A DNA stretch of 5,646 nt from Candidatus Omnitrophota bacterium. Lineage in GTDB: Bacteria > Omnitrophota > Gorgyraeia > Tantalellales > Tantalellaceae. Position numbers and translations under genes: made by a program. The notes under the pieces were generated by a model. That model was not told the origin of the DNA. It worked only from the letters and a program-made list of their open reading frames with translations, and did not search any database. Numbering within the stretch: position 1 is the stretch's first letter; each line of letters starts with the position of its first letter. This document shows positions 1 through 5,454 of this stretch, piece by piece. The DNA lies in NCBI GenBank assembly GCA_023142805.1, contig JAGLIU010000054.1, positions 1-5,646 of the forward strand, in the 5' to 3' direction.

Positions 1-7
1 CCCTTCA

Positions 8-120
8 GCCCTTTTGCCGCTCAAACTCTTTGACTCTTTGCCCCTTTGACGCTCTAACTCTTAGCCCCTCTAATCTCCCTGACTCTTTGACTCTCTGACT
101 CTCAACTTCCCTGCCCCTCT
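8..120. repeat. Degenerate tandem array with an 8-base period
   Basis: From base 8 to base 120 the plus strand reads as about 14 consecutive pyrimidine-rich units of 8 bases, roughly G-(A/C)-C-(T/C)-C-T-(C/T)-T. One unit (72-80) has 9 bases. The clearest units are GACTCTTT (32-39, 81-88), GACTCTCT (89-96), GACTCTCA (97-104) and GCCCCTCT (64-71, 113-120). It starts 9 bases after the stop codon of the sugar-1-phosphate transferase, so in that gene's transcript it would be a purine-rich 3' tail. Eight is not a multiple of three, the units drift, and no start or ribosome binding site is associated with it, so I read it as non-coding. It may continue beyond the left edge. Function is unknown. Confidence 0.75.
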
Positions 121-128
121 CTTCGCCC

Positions 129-1514
129 TTAATACGCATTCTTCAACGCGAACAAAGACATGGACAAGATCTTTAGATCAAAGACCAAAGACCAATTTTC
201 GATATAGTATAAATCGTATTTTGTCCGTTCTTCAATAGAAGTATCACCCCTGAGACCATTGACTTGTGCCCATCCGGTCATTCCTGACTTTATTCTATGT
301 CTTGCCATGTAACGCGGAATATCCTCTTTAAATTTACCCACAAAATGGGGTCTTTCGGGCCTTGGTCCGACTAGACTCATCTCCCCCTTTAGAACATTAA
401 TAATTTGCGGCAACTCATCCAGATTTGTTTTTCTTAAAAAAGTGCCTATTTTTGTTCTTCTGGGATCATCTGCCTGAGTCCATACAGGACCGGTACCTTT
501 CTCCGCGTTGTTGATCATAGTCCTGAATTTGATCATGGCAAATCTGTTCCCATCTTCACCTATTCTTTTCTGAAAATAAAAAATAGGACCGGGGGAATTG
601 ATTTTCACTAAAATTCCTATGATAATAAAAACCGGCGAAAGAACAATAACACCTATAATTGATAGAACTATATCCATAGCTCTCTTGACAAAACGATTAT
701 ATCCTTCCGCGAGAGGAGATTCTTTCAACCCCAATAACGGCACTCCGTCTATAGTCCGCATATCTACCTGAGATGTTACCATCACTAAAAGATCCGCGGT
801 AAGACGAAATTCAACCATATGTTTTTCACACCCTAAGATTATCTCCATGATCTTAGTACGCGGGATCTCCACGTCAGTTAAAATAACCTCATCAATATCA
901 TGCCTTTTTATCACATTACACAATTCATCCGTTCTTCCCAAAACAGGCACAGAATCAACTGCTCCTAAAACATCTGAATTAATTCGCAACACACCTTTCA
1001 CATTGTAATCCCAATGTGAATCAACAGCTATATGTTTAATCAAATTTCCCACTATCTGTCCGTCACCTATTATAAGCAAATTTCTGTCTTTTTTTCTCAA
1101 AGCAAAACGCGCCCTATTAACCAAATATCTCCATCCGCTTATAAAAAATATAAGAACAAACCAAGTTACGCTTAACATCCCTCTGGAAAAAGAGTACTCT
1201 CTATAAAGAAAAGTACCTGCCATAAAGAGTAATATTCCCACTGTAACACTTTTAACTATCATAAAAAATTCATCAACAATAGAAAGTCTAGACCGAACAG
1301 AATAAAGCTTATCTGAACGCATAAGAAAGATCAGTATAACTGTTAAAACAGGTAAAACTTGAAAATAACGGCTTACATGCGGAACTCCAAAAACGGTTTT
1401 AAATAACCCGGAATTAAATCTTATCCAATAAGAAAATAAAAAACCGGCATTTATAACTAAAATATCTCCTAAAACTAATATCGCGCCAAGTCTAACATCA
1501 TTTCGTATTTTCAT
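129..1514 (-). CDS. Undecaprenyl-phosphate sugar-1-phosphate transferase (WcaJ/WbaP-type, initiating enzyme)
   Basis: An integral membrane enzyme that transfers a sugar-1-phosphate from a UDP-sugar to undecaprenyl phosphate, the first step of many exopolysaccharide, capsule and O-antigen pathways. The 461 residues match the full length of the WcaJ-like (PHPT) family. Four hydrophobic segments lie near residues 8-30, 48-66, 85-104 and 111-128. A Rossmann-like CoA_binding_3 region follows at about 143-265 (LLIIGDG at 146-152). The membrane-embedded helix is at 280-303 with the kinking Ser-Pro at 293-294. The catalytic domain shows KFRTM (329-333), the Asp-Glu pair in TNLDELPQ (D366, E367), LVGPRPERP (381-389) and GWAQVNGLRGDT (414-425). 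No key residue is missing. Glucose-1-phosphate is the commonest substrate for this architecture, but galactose or another hexose cannot be excluded, so no symbol is given. The ATG at 1514 has a weak, distant Shine-Dalgarno (AGGGA, 12 bases upstream). The gene is separated from the upstream glycosyltransferase by 289 bases and may have its own promoter. Confidence 0.96.
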   Translation of the reverse strand: MKIRNDVRLGAILVLGDILVINAGFLFSYWIRFNSGLFKTVFGVPHVSRYFQVLPVLTVILIFLMRSDKLYSVRSRLSIVDEFFMIVKSVTVGILLFMAGTFLYREYSFSRGMLSVTWFVLIFFISGWRYLVNRARFALRKKDRNLLIIGDGQIVGNLIKHIAVDSHWDYNVKGVLRINSDVLGAVDSVPVLGRTDELCNVIKRHDIDEVILTDVEIPRTKIMEIILGCEKHMVEFRLTADLLVMVTSQVDMRTIDGVPLLGLKESPLAEGYNRFVKRAMDIVLSIIGVIVLSPVFIIIGILVKINSPGPIFYFQKRIGEDGNRFAMIKFRTMINNAEKGTGPVWTQADDPRRTKIGTFLRKTNLDELPQIINVLKGEMSLVGPRPERPHFVGKFKEDIPRYMARHRIKSGMTGWAQVNGLRGDTSIEERTKYDLYYIENWSLVFDLKILSMSLFALKNAY

Positions 1515-1542
1515 AATATTTATTTGTCCCTAGACACACGTT

Positions 1543-1552
1543 ACAAATTTGT
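1543..1552. promoter_or_regulatory. 10-base perfect palindrome upstream of the sugar transferase
   Basis: ACAAATTTGT is a perfect palindrome lying 29 bases before the ATG of the sugar-1-phosphate transferase and just downstream of the weak promoter candidate. On the minus strand GACAAAT occurs here and again 26 bases further on (1521-1527). The position would suit an operator, but in AT-rich DNA a 10-base palindrome can arise by chance. Confidence 0.2.
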
Positions 1553-1562
1553 CAGAAGATAT

Positions 1563-1591
1563 ATCTTTCCCTTAAGAAATTTCCTTGTCAA
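1563..1591 (-). promoter_or_regulatory. Weak promoter candidate for the sugar transferase gene
   Basis: On the minus strand an exact TTGACA (1586-1591) is followed after 17 bases by AAAGAT (1563-1568), which matches only three of six positions of the -10 consensus. It would start transcription about 40 bases before the ATG at 1514. The -35 is convincing on its own. The poor -10 means that it is either an activator-dependent promoter or a chance match. Confidence 0.3.
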
Positions 1592-1650
1592 CCGGTGAAT
1601 ATTCCCACTCAAATCTACAGCTTTTTGCCAAACCTTTACTTTTTCAAGCT

Positions 1651-1666
1651 TAAACATGTATGTTTA
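1651..1666. promoter_or_regulatory. 16-base inverted repeat, possible operator
   Basis: TAAACAT and ATGTTTA form perfect 7-base arms around a 2-base centre (GT). It lies about 60 bases upstream of the TTGACA element of the weak promoter candidate and abuts the 7-base-period array. The two-base centre is too tight for an RNA loop, so a dimeric DNA-binding protein site is the more natural reading. No regulator gene is present in the window. Confidence 0.3.
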
Positions 1667-1735
1667 CTCACATCCATGAATCATCGACTATGAACTACTA
1701 ACTATCAACCATTAACAATGACCCACAAACCATAT
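1666..1735. repeat. Degenerate tandem array with a 7-base period
   Basis: On the plus strand about ten 7-base units follow each other, clearest at 1687-1721: ACTATGA, ACTACTA, ACTATCA, ACCATTA and ACAATGA. Less perfect units lie on both sides (1666-1686 and 1722-1735). The approximate consensus is A-C-(T/C)-A-T-N-A. It differs in both period and base composition from the 8-base-period array at the left edge, yet the two arrays bracket the same gene. No coding role is apparent. Confidence 0.6.
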
Positions 1736-1750
1736 TAGTCAGCACCCCCA

Positions 1751-1788
1751 TGTCATCTCGAGAGAGCGAAGCAAGTCGAGAGATCTTA
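1751..1788. repeat. REP-like palindromic intergenic element
   Basis: TCTCGA (1756-1761) and TCGAGA (1776-1781) form a 6-base stem around a 14-base loop that itself contains GCGAAGC (1766-1772). TCGAGAGA also occurs as a direct repeat at 1758-1765 and 1776-1783. Read on the minus strand, the element has an ATCTCTCGA start, a CTTCGCTC-type centre and a GAGATGACA end. From memory, this resembles dispersed elements found in many copies between genes in some bacterial genomes. Only one copy is in this window, so membership of a repeat family is inferred. It lies 16 bases past the stop of the WbaZ-like gene and has no T run, so it is not a standard terminator. Confidence 0.5.
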
Positions 1789-1803
1789 AATACTTCAAAT
1801 CCC

Positions 1804-2943
1804 TCAACCTCCATGGACCATATTATGTTCCACCCATTTCGTTCGTATATATTCTTGTATTTCTCGCTTAAACCTGTTTCTATTAAACCTCTTAGCATTG
1901 TCTTTTATTTTAAGCGGAATAAATTTTTCTTCGTTATTCTCGAAGATATCTATAGCCTTGTTCAATGACCCAACTGTCTGTTCATTAAAAAATACGCCTG
2001 TCGCGTTCTCTTTGTTTTCTAAAAACGGGGTCACTGTTTCAAGCACTCCCCCTTTAGCATACGCGATAACAGGTTTTCCGAAAGATTGAGCCTCAACCGG
2101 AACTATACCAAAATCCTCTTCCCCGGGAAAGATCAAAGCTTTACACCCCGCATAACATTCTTTAAGACTATTCGCGTCAACCCATCCCGGAAATTCTATA
2201 TTCTCATTTAAAACACTGTTACGTAAATTATCCCGGTCAGGTCCATCTCCCACAACAATTAGCTTCCTTTTAGTTTCGTTAAAAGCCTTTATCGCGAGAT
2301 CAATCCGCTTATATGGAACAAACGCTGATACTATCAGGTAATAATCACCTTTTTTGTTATCATATGAAACATCGGCAATATCCACAGGCGGATATATAAC
2401 CTCCGCGTCGGTATTATAGTGCCTTTTAATACGATCTTTGATATTATCCGATATGGCTACAAAATAATCAACTCTTTTGTTACTGTTGATATCCCATCTT
2501 TTAAGACTGTTCAATACCCCGGATATCAAATACCTTTTCACAAGATTTTCCTTTGAAAAATAATCATCAAAAAATTCCCAGGCATATCTCATCGGGGTAT
2601 AACAATAACATATATGCAACGCGTCAGGTGATCTTTTTGCTCCCTTTGCGATACAATGACTTGAACTTATAACAAGATCATATCCTGAAAGATCAAAGCT
2701 TCCTATAGCCAAAGGAAAAATGGGTAAAAACCATCTGTATTTTTTTGATATTCCGGGAATTTTCTGAAGAAAAGAGGTCCTTATATCCATGTTCTCTATT
2801 GTCCGAGATACGCTGCCTTCTTCATGTAAAAGCGTATAAATAGGCGCTTCCGGGAAAAGTTCACAAAATACTTCCAGACATTTTTCCCCGCCTCTCATCC
2901 CGGTGAGCCAATCGTGAACTATTGCTACTTTCATATCTTTCAT
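1804..2943 (-). CDS. GT4 glycosyltransferase, WbaZ-like (probable mannosyltransferase)
   Basis: A cytoplasmic GT-B fold retaining glycosyltransferase expected to add a sugar from a nucleotide donor to a lipid-linked glycan. The N-terminal signature HDWLTGMRGGEK (10-21) is characteristic of the WbaZ-like GT4 subgroup, whose Salmonella member uses GDP-mannose. The acceptor-side domain runs to about residue 190 and includes CYCYTPMRYAWEF (112-124). The donor-side domain begins near 200, with VPYKRID (209-215, phosphate-binding K212 and R213), VVGDGPD (230-236) and the EX7E motif E276/E284 inside EEDFGIVPVEA. The 379 residues are a normal length. The longest start is used here. An internal ATG at codon 4 (2934) gives the usual family start, and neither has a clear Shine-Dalgarno. 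The gene starts 22 bases after the preceding GT4 stop, so the two are almost certainly co-transcribed. Mannose as donor sugar is inferred from the family only. Confidence 0.93.
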   Translation of the reverse strand: MKDMKVAIVHDWLTGMRGGEKCLEVFCELFPEAPIYTLLHEEGSVSRTIENMDIRTSFLQKIPGISKKYRWFLPIFPLAIGSFDLSGYDLVISSSHCIAKGAKRSPDALHICYCYTPMRYAWEFFDDYFSKENLVKRYLISGVLNSLKRWDINSNKRVDYFVAISDNIKDRIKRHYNTDAEVIYPPVDIADVSYDNKKGDYYLIVSAFVPYKRIDLAIKAFNETKRKLIVVGDGPDRDNLRNSVLNENIEFPGWVDANSLKECYAGCKALIFPGEEDFGIVPVEAQSFGKPVIAYAKGGVLETVTPFLENKENATGVFFNEQTVGSLNKAIDIFENNEEKFIPLKIKDNAKRFNRNRFKREIQEYIRTKWVEHNMVHGG

Positions 2944-2965
2944 ATTTTAATCAAAGGATTCTGTG

Positions 2966-4051
2966 CTATATTTTTATGTTTCGATATACCTCGAGAGTTT
3001 TCTTGGCCGTTATATTCCATGAAAATCGTCTGGACTGTTTTAACCCACGTTCGATCATACCGTATTTAATATCATTATTATACAATATATTATACACAGT
3101 ATCAGCAATTTGTCCAACGTCAAGAGGATCAACATTTTTGACAGCGTCACCCCCAACCTCCGGAAGAGATGAGCTCCCGGAAGTAACCACAGGAGTACCG
3201 CATTGCATAGCTTCAAGAACAGTCAAACCAAAACCCTCATAAAGAGAAAGATGAAGAAGAAGTTCCGCGGAATTATAAAGGATCTCAAGATCTTGAGAAG
3301 GAATTTCTCCAATATATTTTATGTCTTTACCATCAATAAACTTACGCAAACCATCTTCTTTTCTATCCCACCTGCCGGTTATCACAAGCTGGTGAGGAAT
3401 ACCGCGTTTTTTTAGCTCCATATATGCTTTTATCAGCGTACCAACATTTTTATGGGGCTTAATACTTCCCACATACAATATCATCTTATCCGCCAGGTTA
3501 TATTTTTCTTTTACTCTTTTTGATCCCTGTTCATCATCCATTATTTTAAATTCACTAGACGCGCCCTCATACACAACGGCTATACTTTCACCATACTCAT
3601 CCCCAAACAAAGAAATTAAATCATCTTTAGTATTTTTAGAAACCGCTATTACATGGGCTGCTTTTTTTATGGACTGTGTGATCATAAACTTAGCATAGTG
3701 CCTAGCTAAGGGTGATGATGCCGCTTTCGGAAAAAGAAGATATATAAGGTCATGAATAGTTACAATGATCTTAGTTTTACAGAATAATGGTATATTAAAA
3801 TGAGGAACATGTAGAAGATCCAGATCATATTTATCGTATGGTTGTACTATCTGCTCTCTTATTGAGTATATAGGTGCCCTCCAATTAATAATTTCCACAT
3901 TATCCGAAGAAAATTCCTTAAGTTCTTCTTTCTTCCCAAAAAGAACAAAAGTATCCTCTTTTGCTTGATATATTATCTCGGAGAGAAGATCTTTAATGTA
4001 TCTTCCGATCCCGGCATAAGTTATCATTCTAGCATCAAAACCAATTCTCAT
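2966..4051 (-). CDS. GT4 glycosyltransferase, MtfB-like (probable mannosyltransferase or related)
   Basis: A cytoplasmic GT-B glycosyltransferase expected to act in the same pathway as its neighbour. The chosen ATG at 4051 is preceded by AGAGGTG with about 8 bases of spacing and gives the typical start MRIGFDARM. A longer frame from 4075 has no such site and adds residues foreign to the family. In the 361-residue protein, the acceptor loop AGIGRYI is at 13-19, TIHDLIYLLFP at 98-108, the donor domain YVGSIKPHKN at 193-202, the EX7E pair at E272 and E280 in YEGFGLTVLE, and the C-terminal signature SSSLPEVGGDA at 293-303. This pattern fits the MtfB-like GT4 subgroup, which includes O-antigen mannosyltransferases but also enzymes for other sugars. 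All key residues are present. It lies 61 bases downstream of the ATPase gene, which it presumably predates in the operon, and 22 bases upstream of the WbaZ-like gene. Confidence 0.93.
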   Translation of the reverse strand: MRIGFDARMITYAGIGRYIKDLLSEIIYQAKEDTFVLFGKKEELKEFSSDNVEIINWRAPIYSIREQIVQPYDKYDLDLLHVPHFNIPLFCKTKIIVTIHDLIYLLFPKAASSPLARHYAKFMITQSIKKAAHVIAVSKNTKDDLISLFGDEYGESIAVVYEGASSEFKIMDDEQGSKRVKEKYNLADKMILYVGSIKPHKNVGTLIKAYMELKKRGIPHQLVITGRWDRKEDGLRKFIDGKDIKYIGEIPSQDLEILYNSAELLLHLSLYEGFGLTVLEAMQCGTPVVTSGSSSLPEVGGDAVKNVDPLDVGQIADTVYNILYNNDIKYGMIERGLKQSRRFSWNITAKKTLEVYRNIKI

Positions 4052-4068
4052 AGTAAAAACACCTCTAT
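4052..4068 (-). promoter_or_regulatory. Ribosome binding site fixing the MtfB-like start
   Basis: On the minus strand AGAGGTG is followed by TTTTTACT and the ATG at 4051. This good Shine-Dalgarno favours the shorter start over the in-frame ATG at 4075, and the protein N-terminus it gives matches the family. Confidence 0.75.
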
Positions 4069-4081
4069 AGTCCACACTACA

Positions 4082-4095
4082 TATTTATATGATAA
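4082..4095. repeat. Left arm of an imperfect inverted repeat around the ATPase gene
   Basis: The plus strand reads TATTTATATGATAA. The minus strand upstream of the ATPase (5411 to 5389) has the same two blocks, TATTTATA and TGATAA, separated by 9 extra bases. The uninterrupted match, TATATGATAA, is 10 bases (4086-4095 against 5389-5398). The arms lie 18 and 50 bases outside the coding region. The sequence is AT-rich, so chance similarity is a real possibility. Confidence 0.3.
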
Positions 4096-4112
4096 CATTA
4101 CACAATTTTCCC

Positions 4113-5339
4113 CTAAAGCTTCCATGGATAAATAGCAAACTTTTCTTTGCAATTCCCATTTAAACCAACCAATCTATACTCTATATTGCTATACTTCTCA
4201 TTAAAATACATGAGAGAAGATAAATTAAACTGCTGAAAGTTCAACTTAACCTCTATAGGTAAAATGCTGTTTTTATCACGTAAAATAAAATCTATCTCTT
4301 TCTTGTCCGCAGTTCTCCAATATAAAACATTATTTTTATGATATTTTTTAATTAACTCAGAAAAAACAGCTGTCTCAAAAACACTTCCAATGATCTCTTT
4401 TTGTAATTTTTTTAACCATAACATCTGCATTAATCCACTATCATAAAAAAAAATTTTAGGGACTTTAAATAATTCTGAGCGTATATTTTTGTGATAAGGT
4501 TTTACCAGTTTTAAAATATAAGTGCTTTCCAAAATAAACAAATACCTCTCCACTGTCTGCTTAGCAATCCCACAAGTATTTGACAGTTCCGTTATATTTA
4601 ACAAATTTCCGCTCTGGGATGCCAAAACTTCTACTAACTTGTTAAACTTATCGATATCTTTGACATCGGCAAGATCCCGAATATCTTTTCTAACATACGT
4701 ATCTATGATCTGCTGTAGATATTTTTCTTTTCTATAAACTTCTTGAGACAACACTATCTTGGGATATCCTCCATAAAGGACATACTCTAAAAATAAATCT
4801 CTTAATTCTTCTACTTTTTTATCTGAGAAACTATCATTTTCAGTAAAAACATATTCTTTGAACTCAAGAACCTCACTAAAAGATAAATTAAATATTTCAA
4901 AGTCAACCGTTCTCCCAACAAGAGAATCTTTAAATTTACTCCTGATATCAAAACTTGATGACCCTGTTACAATTAATTTTAAAAACTTATAATGATCTGC
5001 CGTTAACTTTAAAAAAGAAGAAGGATCTTCCAAATATTGAATTTCATCTATAAAAACATAAATTTTATCGGAACTTATGTCTATTTCATCACTATAAATA
5101 CCCTCTTCCCTTAAATGATTAACAAAACTGTCAATACCTTGGTTTAATATCTTTACAAAACGAGAATCTTCAAGATCAACATAATAAACTACTTTTTTGT
5201 CCTCGGCTAAAAAATTCTTGAGCCAATAAAGAATACTTGTTTTCCCCACCTGTCTTGCCCCATGCAAAACAACAACATCATCCGTAAAAATATAATTTTG
5301 GATTTCGTCAATTATTCTTCTTCTGTATAGCTGCGCCAT
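4113..5339 (-). CDS. AAA+ ATPase with DUF4143 C-terminal domain (AAA_14 type), function unknown
   Basis: A 408-residue soluble protein, full length for the AAA_14/DUF4143 group. These are widespread P-loop ATPases of undetermined role that are often present in many copies per genome. The ATPase part shows Walker A GARQVGKTS (27-35), Walker B IDEIQ (97-101), sensor-like TGSSS (125-129) and a GR pair (142-143) that may serve as an arginine finger. Next come YGGYP (189-193), YVRKDI (215-220), a winged-helix-like segment (about 246-270, AKQTVERYL) and FYDSGL (298-303). The C-terminal domain has E322, D350 in KEIDFIL and E363-x-K365 in PIEVK, the arrangement of the PD-(D/E)XK nuclease fold. Nuclease activity is not established for the family. 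The ATG at 5339 follows the purine-rich AAGGGGAAGG. The gene is much more AT-rich than its neighbours and contains no CGCG, while each glycan gene has several. It has its own promoter and no evident pathway link, which suggests later acquisition. Confidence 0.93.
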   Translation of the reverse strand: MAQLYRRRIIDEIQNYIFTDDVVVLHGARQVGKTSILYWLKNFLAEDKKVVYYVDLEDSRFVKILNQGIDSFVNHLREEGIYSDEIDISSDKIYVFIDEIQYLEDPSSFLKLTADHYKFLKLIVTGSSSFDIRSKFKDSLVGRTVDFEIFNLSFSEVLEFKEYVFTENDSFSDKKVEELRDLFLEYVLYGGYPKIVLSQEVYRKEKYLQQIIDTYVRKDIRDLADVKDIDKFNKLVEVLASQSGNLLNITELSNTCGIAKQTVERYLFILESTYILKLVKPYHKNIRSELFKVPKIFFYDSGLMQMLWLKKLQKEIIGSVFETAVFSELIKKYHKNNVLYWRTADKKEIDFILRDKNSILPIEVKLNFQQFNLSSLMYFNEKYSNIEYRLVGLNGNCKEKFAIYPWKL

Positions 5340-5388
5340 AGCACCTTCCCCTTTTTACCTATATTAGCCATCTACATCCAACTCAAGT

Positions 5389-5411
5389 TTATCATATATT
5401 CAATATAAATA
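5389..5411. repeat. Right arm of an imperfect inverted repeat around the ATPase gene
   Basis: On the minus strand this is TATTTATA, then 9 bases, then TGATAA. It mirrors the uninterrupted TATTTATATGATAA on the plus strand at 4082-4095. It overlaps the spacer and -10 element of the ATPase promoter, so part of the similarity could come from promoter-like composition alone. Confidence 0.3.
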
Positions 5412-5419
5412 CAAGTCAA
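5391..5419 (-). promoter_or_regulatory. Strong sigma-70 type promoter of the ATPase gene
   Basis: The minus strand shows TTGACT (5414-5419), a spacer of exactly 17 bases and TATGAT (5391-5396). Each hexamer matches the consensus at five of six positions. Transcription would begin near 5384, leaving a leader of about 45 bases before the ATG at 5339. This is the best promoter in the window and implies that the ATPase can be expressed independently of the upstream glycan genes. Read-through could also supply the GT4 genes downstream, since no terminator separates them. Confidence 0.75.
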
Positions 5420-5454
5420 TGTTGCTTTAAATTTAATATTTGCCGTTTTTTCAT
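5416..5454 (-). pseudogene. Possible stump of a lost operon gene (12-codon open frame)
   Basis: The stop codon of the GT9 gene overlaps an ATG (ATGA). That ATG has a GAGGT Shine-Dalgarno 9 bases upstream, inside the GT9 coding sequence, as expected for a translationally coupled next gene. The frame reads MKKRQILNLKQH and then stops, and its stop lies within the -35 element of the ATPase promoter. It is therefore either the 5' remnant of a gene interrupted by arrival of the ATPase cassette, a short leader peptide, or coincidence. The peptide is too short to assign to any family. Confidence 0.35.

Larger units (their letters stand above)
1515..1803. other. Repeat-rich 289-base intergenic region
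   Basis: This is the only long gap among genes that otherwise sit 22-111 bases apart. From the WbaZ-like side it holds a REP-like element (1751-1788), a degenerate 7-base-period array (1666-1735), a 16-base inverted repeat (1651-1666), an exact TTGACA -35 candidate with a poor -10 (1563-1591) and a 10-base palindrome (1543-1552). Open frames crossing it on either strand have no ribosome binding site or recognisable protein, so I see no gene here. No GC-rich hairpin followed by a T run marks an intrinsic terminator for the upstream gene. Confidence 0.7.

Noticed and set aside
1666..1735. CRISPR-like array
   Set aside because: The units are only 7 bases, contiguous and degenerate. There are no spacers and no cas genes.
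1751..1788. Intrinsic terminator for the GT4 genes
   Set aside because: The stem is only 6 pairs around a 14-base loop and is not followed by a T run on the transcribed strand.
1698..1898. 66-codon minus-strand open frame spanning the 3' end of the WbaZ-like gene and the REP-like element
   Set aside because: It overlaps a well-supported gene in another frame, reads through repeat sequence, has no good ribosome binding site and resembles no protein. Such frames are typical by-products of palindromic repeats.
1750..3415. Several plus-strand open frames of about 60-105 codons antisense to the two GT4 genes
   Set aside because: All lie inside strongly supported minus-strand genes, lack recognisable domains and have biased compositions expected of antisense frames.
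4052..4075. Longer MtfB-like protein starting at the ATG at 4075
   Set aside because: It has no Shine-Dalgarno, while the ATG at 4051 has AGAGGTG at good spacing and yields the standard family N-terminus.
4052..4112. Promoter candidate TTGTGT, 16 bases, TATGTA before the MtfB-like gene
   Set aside because: Both hexamers match the consensus poorly. Expression by read-through from the ATPase promoter or from upstream is simpler.
4048..4125. 25-codon minus-strand frame ending in an ATGA overlap with the MtfB-like start, considered as the 3' remnant of an interrupted gene
   Set aside because: It starts inside the ATPase coding region, has no ribosome binding site and is too short to identify. 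The overlap could easily be chance.
4522..4737. 71-codon plus-strand open frame antisense to the ATPase gene
   Set aside because: It is a shadow of the ATPase gene, with no family features or initiation signals.
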